Assembly (NCBI RefSeq): GCF_000019805.1
Contig: NC_010525.1
Location: 1,178,001-1,242,000, forward strand
Length of the DNA: 64,000 nt
From: Pyrobaculum neutrophilum V24Sta
GTDB taxonomy: Archaea; Thermoproteota; Thermoprotei; Thermoproteales; Thermoproteaceae
Direction: 5' to 3'
Shown here in pieces: positions 1 to 8,138 of this stretch (position 1 is the first letter of the stretch; each line of letters opens with the position of its first letter). The position numbers and the translations under genes were made by a program. The notes below the pieces were generated by a model that was not told the DNA's origin, ran no database searches, and was given only the letters and a program-made list of their open reading frames with translations.

Positions 1-119
1 TGAACTTAAAGACGGCCGCCAACTTCCCAGCGTTGGTGGCCAACGCGCTCATCGGAATTGCGTTGCTCTGGGGCTTGGCTGGACATCTTCTGTATAAATA
101 CAGGGTGGTATGGCGGTAG
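1..119 (+). CDS. ABC transporter permease, C-terminal fragment (truncated by window edge)
   Basis: An open frame enters from the left edge (codons in phase from position 3) and stops at TAG 117-119. About 38 residues remain. They are hydrophobic, with a segment like ALIGIALLWGLAGHLLYKY, and end in a basic tail, which fits the last membrane helix of an integral membrane protein. The stop overlaps the ATG of the next permease (110) by 10 nt. The usual partner of that gene in BmpC/YufQ-type nucleoside or sugar importers is a second permease, so I infer that this is permease subunit 1. The fragment alone is too short to prove the family. Confidence 0.6.
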   Translation, partial: NLKTAANFPALVANALIGIALLWGLAGHLLYKYRVVWR

Positions 120-976
120 AGCAAGCCGTTGCGCTGACCTCCGAGGCTCTCCGGAGCGCAACGCCTATTCTGCTGGCTACGCTTGGGGCAATCGTGGGGC
201 AGAGGGCCGGGGTGTTGAACCTAGCCCTGGAGGGGGTGGTCTATCTGTCGGCCGCGGTGGCGGCCGTGGTTGGCCCTCCCTGGGGCATCCCCGCCGCCGT
301 CGTTGTGGGGACGTTGTACAACCTGCTGTACTACTTCCTATCTAACGACCTTGCCATGAACCAGATACTTACGGGATTCGCCTTCACGATGGTTGGATAC
401 GGCGTGGGGTCTCAGATCGCTAAAGATGTAGTTGGGAAACCGGTGGAGACCTACGTGGTGCACGGCACAGAGGCCTACCTAGCCGCCGCGCTCGTCGCCG
501 CCGCCGTGTACTTTCTGCTCAAGAGCAGGCTAGGCCTCGCGATTAAGGCCTCGGGCGATGACCCCGCCTCGCTGGACTTAATCGGGGTCGACGTCTACAG
601 AGTGAGGAAGATAGCTGGGGCCGTAGAGGGGTTGCTGGCGTCTGTGGCGGGGGTCTACCTAGTGTATGTATACTACGGTAGCTGGAGCGAGCAGCTGGTG
701 GTGGGCTGGGGGTCCCTTGCCGTTATCACGGCCATGATCTCCCTGTGGTCGCCTCTGATCGCGGTGGGGGCCTCCATCGTGCCCTCCGTTTTTATGTCGC
801 TTTCATACGTGCTACAGAGGTACCTCGCCGTGTCGCCGTATCTGCTTAACGTAACGCCCTACGCGGTGACCATCGCGGTGCTCGCTATTGTACAAACCGT
901 CGCAGGTAGGACGAGGCTTAAGGCCGGCGTGCCGAGGTGGCTAGCGAGGCCGTACATAAGGGAGGAGAGGGCCTAG
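110..976 (+). CDS. ABC importer inner-membrane permease, BmpC/YufQ-like (nucleoside or sugar)
   Basis: A 288-residue polytopic membrane protein with roughly eight hydrophobic segments. Near residue 32 it has the sequence QRAGVLNLALEGVVYLSA, which matches the conserved G-x-x-N-L-x-x-E-G motif of the RbsC/BmpC permease family. It would form half of the membrane channel of an importer with the upstream permease, an ATPase and a lipoprotein receptor outside the window. The ATG at 110 overlaps the previous gene, so the two are translationally coupled. The family fit is good. The substrate (nucleosides, ribose or similar) cannot be read from this sequence. Confidence 0.85.
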   Translation: MAVEQAVALTSEALRSATPILLATLGAIVGQRAGVLNLALEGVVYLSAAVAAVVGPPWGIPAAVVVGTLYNLLYYFLSNDLAMNQILTGFAFTMVGYGVGSQIAKDVVGKPVETYVVHGTEAYLAAALVAAAVYFLLKSRLGLAIKASGDDPASLDLIGVDVYRVRKIAGAVEGLLASVAGVYLVYVYYGSWSEQLVVGWGSLAVITAMISLWSPLIAVGASIVPSVFMSLSYVLQRYLAVSPYLLNVTPYAVTIAVLAIVQTVAGRTRLKAGVPRWLARPYIREERA

Positions 977-1020
977 CGCTTCCGCGGAAAACTTTTTAAC
1001 CTGTGACAACCTGTCGTTAA

Positions 1021-1129
1021 GCCCCGGTAGCTCAGCCCGGTCGGAGCGCCCTGGGGCTCAGCCCCGCGCAGGCCTCGTAGCCGCTGGCGAGACAGCGGGA
1101 GGTCCCGGGTTCGAATCCCGGCCGGGGCT
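1021..1129 (+). tRNA. tRNA-Thr (anticodon CGT) with two introns
   Basis: The acceptor arms 1021-1027 and 1122-1128 pair perfectly and the discriminator is T1129. The D stem is GCTC/GAGC and the T arm is CCGGG-TTCGAAT-CCCGG. A normal anticodon arm forms only if two segments are removed: 1052-1071 (20 nt, non-canonical site 29/30) and about 1080-1093 (14 nt, canonical site 37/38). The mature stem is then CCCGC/GCGGG, with loop CTCGTA+A and anticodon CGT at 1076-1078. The acceptor and U discriminator suit archaeal tRNA-Thr. A TATA-like box (CTTTTTAACC) lies about 25 nt upstream. Exact splice sites can shift by a base. Confidence 0.92.
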
Positions 1130-1480
1130 TTAGAACAGCAACGCCCGGATTATCCTCCTGGCCTTAGCCCTCTTTATCTGCAACACGTAGAGGACTAGGG
1201 CTGAGGTAAACGCCAGGTTTATCGCCCAGGAGGCGAGCCTCAGTAGCCATAGGAGGTGGGTTAGGTGGAGCGGGGGGTTTAGAGAGCTGTAGAGGATCTG
1301 CGAAGCGGTTTCATACAGCAGAGGCCCGGCGACGGGCACCACGGAGAGGACGAGAGACGTTGAGAGCATGAAGCCCACGATGCCGTTCCACAGCAACGAG
1401 CGCGGCTCCTGGGTGGCGCCTAAGGTCAGCGCCAGGATGTAGGCGGTGGTCAACACGGCTAGGGCTAGGTAGAGCTTCAT
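1130..1480 (-). CDS. Small integral membrane protein, unknown function
   Basis: A 116-residue hydrophobic protein with three to four predicted membrane helices, including one at the very N-terminus, and a basic C-terminus (KRAKARRIIRA). I do not recognise a family. Its ATG overlaps the TGA of the 33-codon gene upstream (ATGA), so both are read from one transcript. Its stop codon begins one base after the tRNA-Thr discriminator on the opposite strand, so the two genes abut tail to tail without overlap. Confidence 0.6.
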   Translation of the reverse strand: MKLYLALAVLTTAYILALTLGATQEPRSLLWNGIVGFMLSTSLVLSVVPVAGPLLYETASQILYSSLNPPLHLTHLLWLLRLASWAINLAFTSALVLYVLQIKRAKARRIIRALLF

Positions 1481-1578
1481 GTCTCCTCAAGCCTTTCGAT
1501 GAGCCACTGAATTATGTGGCCATGCGGCGTCCCCGGCCTCCTGGGGAGTTGCTCGAGGCACCTCTTGAGGGCCTCCAT
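1477..1578 (-). CDS. 33-residue small protein, translationally coupled to a membrane protein
   Basis: An ORF starting ATG at 1578 encodes 33 residues beginning MEALKRCLEQLPRRPGT and ending with an acidic amphipathic stretch (QWLIERLEET). Its TGA overlaps the ATG of the following gene as ATGA. An AT-rich box (ATATAAATAAATT on this strand, 1592-1604) lies about 22 nt before the start, which is the spacing seen for leaderless genes throughout the window. That promoter fit plus the stop-start overlap support a real small gene. No function is recognised. Confidence 0.5.
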   Translation of the reverse strand: MEALKRCLEQLPRRPGTPHGHIIQWLIERLEET

Positions 1579-1589
1579 GGAGGGCGTTT

Positions 1590-1604
1590 GTAATTTATTT
1601 ATAT
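1590..1604. promoter_or_regulatory. Shared AT-rich promoter box between small ORF and polB3
   Basis: GTAATTTATTTATAT lies between the ATG at 1578 (minus strand) and the GTG at 1620 (plus strand). It can be read as a TATA box on either strand, about 20-22 nt from each start codon. No other AT-rich box is present between the two genes. Confidence 0.45.
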
Positions 1605-1619
1605 GAGTTTTGTGGTTCT

Positions 1620-3974
1620 GTGGAACTTAAGATCTGGCCTCTAGATGTGACGTACGCGGTGGTCGGCGGGTACCCCGAGGTGAGGGTCTTCGGGTTGACG
1701 GAGGGGGGAGGACGGGTGGTGTTGGTGGATAGGTCCTTCAAGCCCTACTTCTACGTCGATTGCCCAACCTGCGAGGTAGGCGTTGTGAAAAGCTCGCTGT
1801 CGCGGGTGGCCCCCGTGGATGAGGTATCTGCGGCTGAGAGGAGGTTTCTAGGCCGGCCGAGGAGGTTCCTGATGGTGGTTGCACGTGTGCCCGAGGACGT
1901 GAGGAGGCTGAGGGAGGCGGCGGCGCAGATACCCGGCGTGGCCGGCGTATACGAGGCCGACATCCGTTTCTACATGCGCTATATGATTGACGTGGGGCTT
2001 CTCCCCTGTAGTTGGAATAGGGCTGAGGTGGAGGGGGGCGGCAAAGTGGGGGGATTGCCCCAGTACACGGTGGTCCAGTGGCTGGGGCCCGCCGGGGGGT
2101 TTCCGCCTCCGTTGCGGGTTCTGGCGTTTGATATAGAGGTGTACAACGAGAGGGGTACGCCGGATCCTGCAAGGGATCCCGTGGTGATGATCGCGGTGAA
2201 GACAGACGACGGTAGAGAGGAGGTTTTTGAGGCCGAGGGAAGGGACGACCGAGGCGTCTTGAGGTCCTTCGTCGAGTTCGTCAAGAGCTACGACCCCGAC
2301 GTAGTAGTGGGCTACAACTCAAACGGCTTTGACTGGCCTTATCTCGCGGGGCGGGCGAGGGCAATCGGCGTACCGCTTAGAGTTGATAGGCTGGGCGGCC
2401 TCCCACAACAGAGCGTATATGGGCATTGGTCCATCGTGGGGAGGGCGAACGTGGATCTATACGGCATCGTAGAGGAGTTTCCAGAGATTAAGCTGAAGAC
2501 TCTGGACCGCGTCGCCGAGTACTTCGGCGTGATGAGGCGCGAGGAGAGGGTTTTGATACCGGGCCACAAGATCTATGAGTACTGGAGAGATCCGGGGAAA
2601 AGGCCTCTGCTTAGGCAGTACGTTCTTGACGACGTGCGGTCTACCCTTGGTCTTGCGGATAAGCTCCTGCCGTTTTTAATACAGCTCTCCTCCGTATCTG
2701 GTTTACCGCTTGACCAAGTGGCGGCGGCGAGCGTTGGCAACAGGGTGGAGTGGATGCTTCTTAGGTACGCGTACCGCTTGGGCGAGGTGGCCCCGAACAG
2801 AGAGGAGAGGGAGTACGAGCCGTATAAGGGGGCCATCGTGCTTGAGCCGAAGCCGGGGATGTACGAAGACGTGCTTGTGCTCGACTTCTCCTCCATGTAC
2901 CCCAACATCATGATGAAGTACAACCTGTCGCCGGATACATACCTAGAGCCCGGCGAGCCGGATCCGCCCGAGGGCGTAAACGCGGCGCCCGAGGTGGGAC
3001 ATAGGTTTAGGAGAAGCCCCCTCGGCTTCGTCCCCCAGGTGTTGAAGAGCTTGGTGGAGCTTAGGAAGGCGGTAAGAGAGGAGGCTAAGAGGTACCCCCC
3101 AGACTCGCCGGAGTTTAGGATCTTAGACGAGAGACAACGCGCCCTCAAGGTTATGGCCAACGCCATGTATGGATACCTGGGCTGGGTGGGGGCCCGGTGG
3201 TACAAGCGGGAGGTAGCCGAGTCTGTGACGGCTTTTGCCAGAGCGATCCTAAAAGACGTTATTGAACAGGCTAGAAGGCTGGGCATCGTGGTTGTATACG
3301 GCGACACAGACAGCCTATTTGTCAAAAAGCATGTGAACGTGGATAAGCTCATCCAGTACGTGGAGGAGAAGTACGGCATAGAGATAAAGGTGGATAAGGA
3401 CTACGCCAAGGTGCTTTTCACGGAGGCCAAGAAGAGGTACGCCGGCTTGTTGAGAGATGGGCGTATAGACATAGTGGGGTTTGAGGTCGTGCGGGGGGAC
3501 TGGAGCGAGCTCGCCAAAGAGGTACAGCTGAAGGTCGTGGAGATAATTCTGAATTCGAGAGACGTGGCGGAGGCCAGACGACGCGTGACACAATACGTCA
3601 GGGAGATAATAGAGAGACTTAGGGAATACAAATTCAACGTAGACGACTTGATTATATGGAAAACCCTGGATAAAGAACTGGGGGAGTATAAGGCGTATCC
3701 GCCTCACGTCCACGCGGCGTTGATTTTGAAGAGGCACGGCTACAAGGTGGGGAAAGGCAACATGGTGGGCTACGTAGTTGTCAAAGGCGGAGGCAAGATC
3801 TCTGAGAAGGCGCTCCCCTACATCCTCCTAGACGACGTGAAGAAGATCGACGTCGAGTACTACATAGAACGGCAGATAATACCAGCCGCTTTGAGAATCG
3901 CGGAGGTAATTGGAGTTAAGGAGGCCGACTTGAAAACTGGAAAATCCGAGAGATCCCTACTCGACTTTTTCTAG
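1620..3974 (+). CDS. polB: Family B DNA polymerase, PolB3 type
   Basis: A 784-residue replicative-type polymerase with 3'-5' proofreading. Exo I is AFDIEVY (D171, E173), Exo II is NSNGFD (D238) and Exo III is YVLDD (Y334, D338). The polymerase motifs are LDFSSMYPNI (D422) and YGDTDS (560-565). The C-terminus SERSLLDFF resembles a PCNA-interacting peptide. The length matches characterised Pyrobaculum PolB enzymes (about 785 residues). The start is GTG at 1620, about 20 nt after the shared AT box. The gene converges on dnaG, with a 4-nt overlap of the two ends at 3971-3974. A second polymerase, PolB1, is encoded at 36.4 kb. Confidence 0.96.
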   Translation: MELKIWPLDVTYAVVGGYPEVRVFGLTEGGGRVVLVDRSFKPYFYVDCPTCEVGVVKSSLSRVAPVDEVSAAERRFLGRPRRFLMVVARVPEDVRRLREAAAQIPGVAGVYEADIRFYMRYMIDVGLLPCSWNRAEVEGGGKVGGLPQYTVVQWLGPAGGFPPPLRVLAFDIEVYNERGTPDPARDPVVMIAVKTDDGREEVFEAEGRDDRGVLRSFVEFVKSYDPDVVVGYNSNGFDWPYLAGRARAIGVPLRVDRLGGLPQQSVYGHWSIVGRANVDLYGIVEEFPEIKLKTLDRVAEYFGVMRREERVLIPGHKIYEYWRDPGKRPLLRQYVLDDVRSTLGLADKLLPFLIQLSSVSGLPLDQVAAASVGNRVEWMLLRYAYRLGEVAPNREEREYEPYKGAIVLEPKPGMYEDVLVLDFSSMYPNIMMKYNLSPDTYLEPGEPDPPEGVNAAPEVGHRFRRSPLGFVPQVLKSLVELRKAVREEAKRYPPDSPEFRILDERQRALKVMANAMYGYLGWVGARWYKREVAESVTAFARAILKDVIEQARRLGIVVVYGDTDSLFVKKHVNVDKLIQYVEEKYGIEIKVDKDYAKVLFTEAKKRYAGLLRDGRIDIVGFEVVRGDWSELAKEVQLKVVEIILNSRDVAEARRRVTQYVREIIERLREYKFNVDDLIIWKTLDKELGEYKAYPPHVHAALILKRHGYKVGKGNMVGYVVVKGGGKISEKALPYILLDDVKKIDVEYYIERQIIPAALRIAEVIGVKEADLKTGKSERSLLDFF

Positions 3975-5182
3975 GCAACCTTCTGAGTGAGCTTTTCGAA
4001 AGTTATTATCTTCATGTCTTCCGGCACCTTGGTCAACGGGCCTACCCTGGCTGTTACTATGACTTTCACCCCCTTCTTCGCGGCTAAGTCCACTATTCTC
4101 TGTGTCACTATGCCGTCCATCACAATGGCGTAGAAGGAGTCTCCCTCCCCCGTGAGGAAGTCGGGTAGCTCTCTAACGGGTAGCTTTTTCACAAGTCCCC
4201 AGTTGGCGTCGTATATCTCGGCCTCCAGTGTCCCAAGCATCTCCTCCACCTTCTTCGACATGTCGAAGGGGAACTGTATAGGCGCTTCCGCCGGAGGCGG
4301 TTGCTGTTGCGTGGGTTGAGCCGGCGCCTCCGTCTTCTCGCCTGCGGCCTTCTGCTGGGCTAGCCACTCCTCTAGCGTGACCTTGTTCCTCAGGGCCTTC
4401 GCTATCTCTTTTGCCGTTAGTTGCTCTACCTCTTTGCCCGGAGGGGCTCTGGCTATATAGTCTATGTGCGCCACCTTCAACAGCTCTCTGAGGACGAGTT
4501 CTCCTCCCTTGTCGCCGTCGATAAACACCGTCACCGACTTCTTCTTGCTTAGGTCTATTACGGTCTGCGGGATACCCCTGCTTATGCCCTCTATCGCAAT
4601 CACGTTTCTATACCCGTGTTTTACCAAGTTTACAACGTCGGCTCTGCCCTCGACTATTATCACGGAGTCTGACTTCTCTACGTCGGGGCCTGCGGGGAGC
4701 TTTTCGGGGCCGTACTCCACTATCTCCGCCTTGGCGACGTCTTCCTTTAGCTTTTCAATGATTTCTTTTGTGTCGGGGAGGATCTCCTCTTCGATCATCT
4801 TTACGAGCTCTTTCGCCTTTTCAATTATCCTCCTTCTCTTCTCCTCGCGCAGATCCTTGATCTCAAGCACCTTTATGTTGGCGAGATAGGGCCCCACCCT
4901 TTCTATGCTCTCTATCAAAGCCGCTACCAGCGCCGTCTCGTAGCGGTCTAGGTTGCTGGGTATGTAGATCTTGGCCTTTGTCTTGCTGTTTTTCTCGAAT
5001 ATGTCCACTTCTATTCTCCCTATGCGGCCCATCATCTGGAGCTCTCTTAGGTCCATGTCTTTGCCAAGTAGTCCCTCAGTTTGTGAAAACAAAGCCCCTA
5101 TGATGTCTGATTTATCTACGCTTCCGTTTACCTCTATCTGAGCGACGATCATGTACTTAGCCACTATGGTTAAGGCACCCAT
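3971..5182 (-). CDS. dnaG: Archaeal DnaG-like primase (Toprim)
   Basis: A 403-residue DnaG-type protein. The central Toprim domain contains SVIIVEGRADVVNL (catalytic Glu) and VTVFIDGDKGGELVL (DxD), about residues 165-250. The N-terminal part has the archaeal DnaG pattern, and a Pro/Gln-rich linker (PAQPTQQQPPPAE) precedes the C-terminal domain. Archaeal DnaG is known both as a primase and as a subunit of the RNA exosome, whose core is encoded at 50-52 kb. I chose ATG 5182 rather than the upstream GTG 5203, because the TATA box (TTTATAAAG) is about 25 nt before the ATG and almost touches the GTG. Confidence 0.95.
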   Translation of the reverse strand: MGALTIVAKYMIVAQIEVNGSVDKSDIIGALFSQTEGLLGKDMDLRELQMMGRIGRIEVDIFEKNSKTKAKIYIPSNLDRYETALVAALIESIERVGPYLANIKVLEIKDLREEKRRRIIEKAKELVKMIEEEILPDTKEIIEKLKEDVAKAEIVEYGPEKLPAGPDVEKSDSVIIVEGRADVVNLVKHGYRNVIAIEGISRGIPQTVIDLSKKKSVTVFIDGDKGGELVLRELLKVAHIDYIARAPPGKEVEQLTAKEIAKALRNKVTLEEWLAQQKAAGEKTEAPAQPTQQQPPPAEAPIQFPFDMSKKVEEMLGTLEAEIYDANWGLVKKLPVRELPDFLTGEGDSFYAIVMDGIVTQRIVDLAAKKGVKVIVTARVGPLTKVPEDMKIITFEKLTQKVA

Positions 5183-5321
5183 GTGTGCACCTCTATACTG
5201 CACTTTATAAACTCTTTGTCCACGGGAGTTTGGCGGCTTAGAGGGCGCGTGGACGGCGGGAGGCCGGCCTTGTGTCGTAGTTGCCGTTTTATTTTATAAA
5301 CCCCTGGGTCTGTTTTGCGAG

Positions 5322-6197
5322 ATGTTGAGAGTTCTGCGGCAGGTTGGCGATGTTGTACACAGGGCGTTGAAATACGCAATAGATCTGGCGCAGGCGGAGA
5401 CGCCGGTTTTGGAGATCTGTGAAAAGGTAGAGGGGTTCATAAGGGCTAACGACGCGAAGCCCGCGTTTCCCGTTAATGTAAGTATCAATGAGGTGGCGGC
5501 GCATTACACGGCGAGAAGGGGGGATGTCCTCAGGCTTCCGAAGACGGGCGTGGTGAAGATCGATGTGGGCGCGCAGAGGGATGGCTATATTGTTGACGCC
5601 GCCGTGACTATCGCCGTCGGCCCCGTGTTTTCGAACTTGGCTAAGGCCGCGAGAGCGGCGTTGGAGACCGCGTTAGGCGCCGTCAAGCCGGGGGTTAAGG
5701 CGTGGCAGGTGGGCGAATCGGTGGAGAGGGTCATCAAGAGCTTTGGGTTTAACCCGATATACAACCTCACAGGCCATAAGATCGAGCGGTACATACTGCA
5801 TGCGGGGTACGTCGTGCCCAATTACCCGGACAAGACAGCTTCGCAGGCGTTTGCCGTCGGCGATGTGTATGCCGTAGAGCCGTTTGCCACAAACGGGGAG
5901 GGCTATGTGACAGATGGGAGAGATATCACCATATATAGGCTCGTCCGCATGAGACACAAGACGCATCAACACGTCATCGATGTGGTAAGCGCCGAGGCCG
6001 GACCTCTGCCGTTCTCTCCACGATGGTTTCCACAGCTCTCCGATGCCGATATAGAGAGCGCTCTGAAGGCCGGCGTGTTGCAGGGGTATGAGGTGTTGGT
6101 GGAGAGGTCGAGGGGGTATGTCGCACAGTTTGAAGACACCGTCTACGTGAGCGAGGACGGGGCTGTGCCTCTTGCGCGGACGTTGGAGCTTCTGTAG
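5322..6197 (+). CDS. map: Methionine aminopeptidase, type II
   Basis: A 291-residue metallopeptidase that removes initiator methionine from nascent proteins. The metal ligands are visible in order: D in VKIDVGAQ, D in IVDAAV, H in LTGHKIE, E in AVEPFA and E in AQFEDTVYV. The helical insert typical of the type II (archaeal/eukaryotic) form is present. A TATA box (TTTTATAAA, 5292-5300) precedes the ATG by about 25 nt. The gene is divergent from dnaG; the roughly 140 nt between them holds only the two promoters. Confidence 0.95.
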   Translation: MLRVLRQVGDVVHRALKYAIDLAQAETPVLEICEKVEGFIRANDAKPAFPVNVSINEVAAHYTARRGDVLRLPKTGVVKIDVGAQRDGYIVDAAVTIAVGPVFSNLAKAARAALETALGAVKPGVKAWQVGESVERVIKSFGFNPIYNLTGHKIERYILHAGYVVPNYPDKTASQAFAVGDVYAVEPFATNGEGYVTDGRDITIYRLVRMRHKTHQHVIDVVSAEAGPLPFSPRWFPQLSDADIESALKAGVLQGYEVLVERSRGYVAQFEDTVYVSEDGAVPLARTLELL

Positions 6198-6262
6198 CTC
6201 CTGCGGGAGGCCTTTTTGTCTCATCGGCGTAAAGTTTTTATATACACAATTTTTGTAAAGCC

Positions 6263-7909
6263 ATGAGCCAGGCGGTGTTAACCCAGATAGGCGGCGTGCC
6301 AGTGCTAGTGTTGAAGGAGGGCACGCAGAGGGCTTTCGGCAAGGAGGCGCTCAGGCTTAACATAATGATAGCCAGAGCAATTTCCGAGGTAATGAGGACG
6401 ACGCTGGGTCCAAAGGGTATGGACAAAATGCTCATCGACTCCCTCGGCGATATAACGATCACGAACGACGGCGCGACGATCTTAGACGAGATGGACGTAC
6501 AACACCCCATAGCGAAGCTGCTCGTAGAGATCTCGAAGTCTCAGGAAGAGGAGGCTGGAGATGGCACCACGTCGGCGGTTGTCCTCGCCGGGGCTCTCCT
6601 CGAGGAGGCTGAAAAGCTTCTCGATAAGAACATCCACCCGACGGTGATAGTAAGCGGATTTAAGAAGGCGCTTGACGTGGCGACTGAGCACCTACGCAAG
6701 GTCGCCGTCCCCGTGAACAGAAACGACGCCGATACCCTGAAGAAGATCGCGATGACGTCCATGGGAGGCAAAATATCCGAAACTGTGAAGGAGTACTTCG
6801 CCGACTTGGCCGTGAAGGCGGTGCTCCAGGTCGCCGAGGCCAGAGATGGGAAATACTACGTCGACCTTGACAACATCCAGATAGTGAAGAAGCACGGCGC
6901 TTCGCTCCTCGACACACAGCTGGTATACGGCGTTATCGTGGATAAGGAGGTCGTCCACGCCGCCATGCCTAAACGCGTGGTAAACGCCAAGATAGCGCTA
7001 CTTGACGCCCCGTTGGAGGTGGAGAAGCCTGAGATAGACGCCGAGATTAGAATAAGCGACCCGCTTCAGATGAAGGCCTTCCTTGAGGAGGAGGAGAAGA
7101 TCCTGAAGGGGTATGTGGACAAGCTCAAGGCTTTAGGCGTAACCGCTCTGTTTACCACCAAGGGCATAGACGACATCGCGCAGTACTACCTAGCCAAGGC
7201 GGGTATTCTCGCCGTGAGGAGGGTCAAGCGTAGCGACATAGAGAAGCTCGTCAGAGCAACGGGAGGGAGACTTGTCACAAGCATTGAGGATCTCACCGAG
7301 GCCGACTTGGGCTTCGCCGGGCTTGTCGAGGAGAGGCGCGTCGGCGATGAGAAGATGGTGTTTGTTGAGCAGTGCAAGAACCCGAGGGCCGTCTCCATAC
7401 TTGTGAGAGGCGGCTTCGAGAGGCTTGTGGACGAGGCCGAGAGAAACCTCGACGATGCGCTCTCCGTCGTGGCCGACGTCGTGGAAGAGCCATACATACT
7501 ACCCGCCGGAGGAGCCGCCGAGATCGAAGCTGCTAAGGCGGTGAGGGCCTTCGCCACAAAGGTGGGTGGGAGAGAGCAGTACGCGGTTGAGGCCTTCGCA
7601 AGAGCTCTTGAGGCTATACCGAAGGCCCTCGCCGAGAACGCAGGTCTCGACCCCATCGACATATTGACTGAGCTCACACACAAGCACGAGCAGGCCGACG
7701 GCTGGAAGTACGGCCTCGACGTGTACCAAGGCAAGGTGGTAGACATGGCGGCGCTTGGCCTCATAGAGCCTCTGACAGTTAAGCTCAACGCTCTAAAGGT
7801 AGCGGTAGAGGCTGCGTCGATGATCCTCAGGATCGACGAGATTATAGCCGCATCTAAGCTAGAGAAGGAGGAGAAGAAGGAGGAGGGAAAGAAGGAGGAA
7901 TCTGACTAG
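6263..7909 (+). CDS. ths: Thermosome subunit (group II chaperonin)
   Basis: A 548-residue ATP-driven folding chaperonin subunit. It shows the ATP-site motifs LGPKGMDKML, NDGATILDEM and GDGTTSAVVLAGALLE near the N-terminus, and ends in a charged tail (EEKKEEGKKEESD). The promoter TTTATATAC at about 6238 is 25 nt from the ATG. A T-tract directly after the stop (7911-7915) may end transcription, but it also belongs to a decayed gene copy that begins there. Confidence 0.97.
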   Translation: MSQAVLTQIGGVPVLVLKEGTQRAFGKEALRLNIMIARAISEVMRTTLGPKGMDKMLIDSLGDITITNDGATILDEMDVQHPIAKLLVEISKSQEEEAGDGTTSAVVLAGALLEEAEKLLDKNIHPTVIVSGFKKALDVATEHLRKVAVPVNRNDADTLKKIAMTSMGGKISETVKEYFADLAVKAVLQVAEARDGKYYVDLDNIQIVKKHGASLLDTQLVYGVIVDKEVVHAAMPKRVVNAKIALLDAPLEVEKPEIDAEIRISDPLQMKAFLEEEEKILKGYVDKLKALGVTALFTTKGIDDIAQYYLAKAGILAVRRVKRSDIEKLVRATGGRLVTSIEDLTEADLGFAGLVEERRVGDEKMVFVEQCKNPRAVSILVRGGFERLVDEAERNLDDALSVVADVVEEPYILPAGGAAEIEAAKAVRAFATKVGGREQYAVEAFARALEAIPKALAENAGLDPIDILTELTHKHEQADGWKYGLDVYQGKVVDMAALGLIEPLTVKLNALKVAVEAASMILRIDEIIAASKLEKEEKKEEGKKEESD

Positions 7910-7910
7910 G

Positions 7911-8072
7911 TTTTTCACGTCTTTCTCCAGGCCACTACAATCAATAACACTACCAACATTATTGCTATGTCTTTATGTAATTATTAGATGAGGTACTACC
8001 ACCGCTATTGAGGGGGCGTAGGGTACAATCCTGACTTCACCGTTTTGTGTTTTATACTGTAGAGGGGGGCGG
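7911..8072 (-). pseudogene. Decayed copy of the 3' end of the 179-aa membrane-protein gene
   Basis: About 162 nt here align with 11604-11772, the C-terminal coding end of the intact gene at 11608-12147. Shared blocks include TTTTTCACGTCTTTCTCC, GGCTACAATCCTGA (here GGGTACAATCCTGA) and TTTATACTGTAGAGGGGGGC, in the same order and orientation. The copy carries many substitutions and gaps, has no start codon and no continuous frame, and ends abruptly at about 8072. The two copies are direct repeats bracketing the island 8073-11603. Confidence 0.8.
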
Positions 8073-8138
8073 TTATACGTAAATATGGCCTGTGCCTCTG
8101 CAGAAGGTGATTTCGGGAGGTGGCGCCGCAACTAGGCT

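Noticed and set aside
1021-1129. Reading the tRNA at 1021 as a class II tRNA (Leu/Ser) with a long variable arm
   Set aside because: The CCGCTG/CAGCGG hairpin is better explained as a 37/38 intron. Removing two introns gives a perfect class I tRNA-Thr, with correct U33, purine 37 and U discriminator.
2573-3379. Long minus-strand ORF inside polB3, and similar long ORFs opposite thermosome, Lhr and other genes
   Set aside because: They mirror well-supported coding sequences, have no promoter at the right distance, and give low-complexity Ser/Arg-rich translations typical of antisense shadows.
7908-7916. T-tract after the thermosome gene as a dedicated terminator
   Set aside because: The same T-tract is part of the duplicated sequence and occurs also at 11604-11608, so it cannot be assigned to the thermosome gene.
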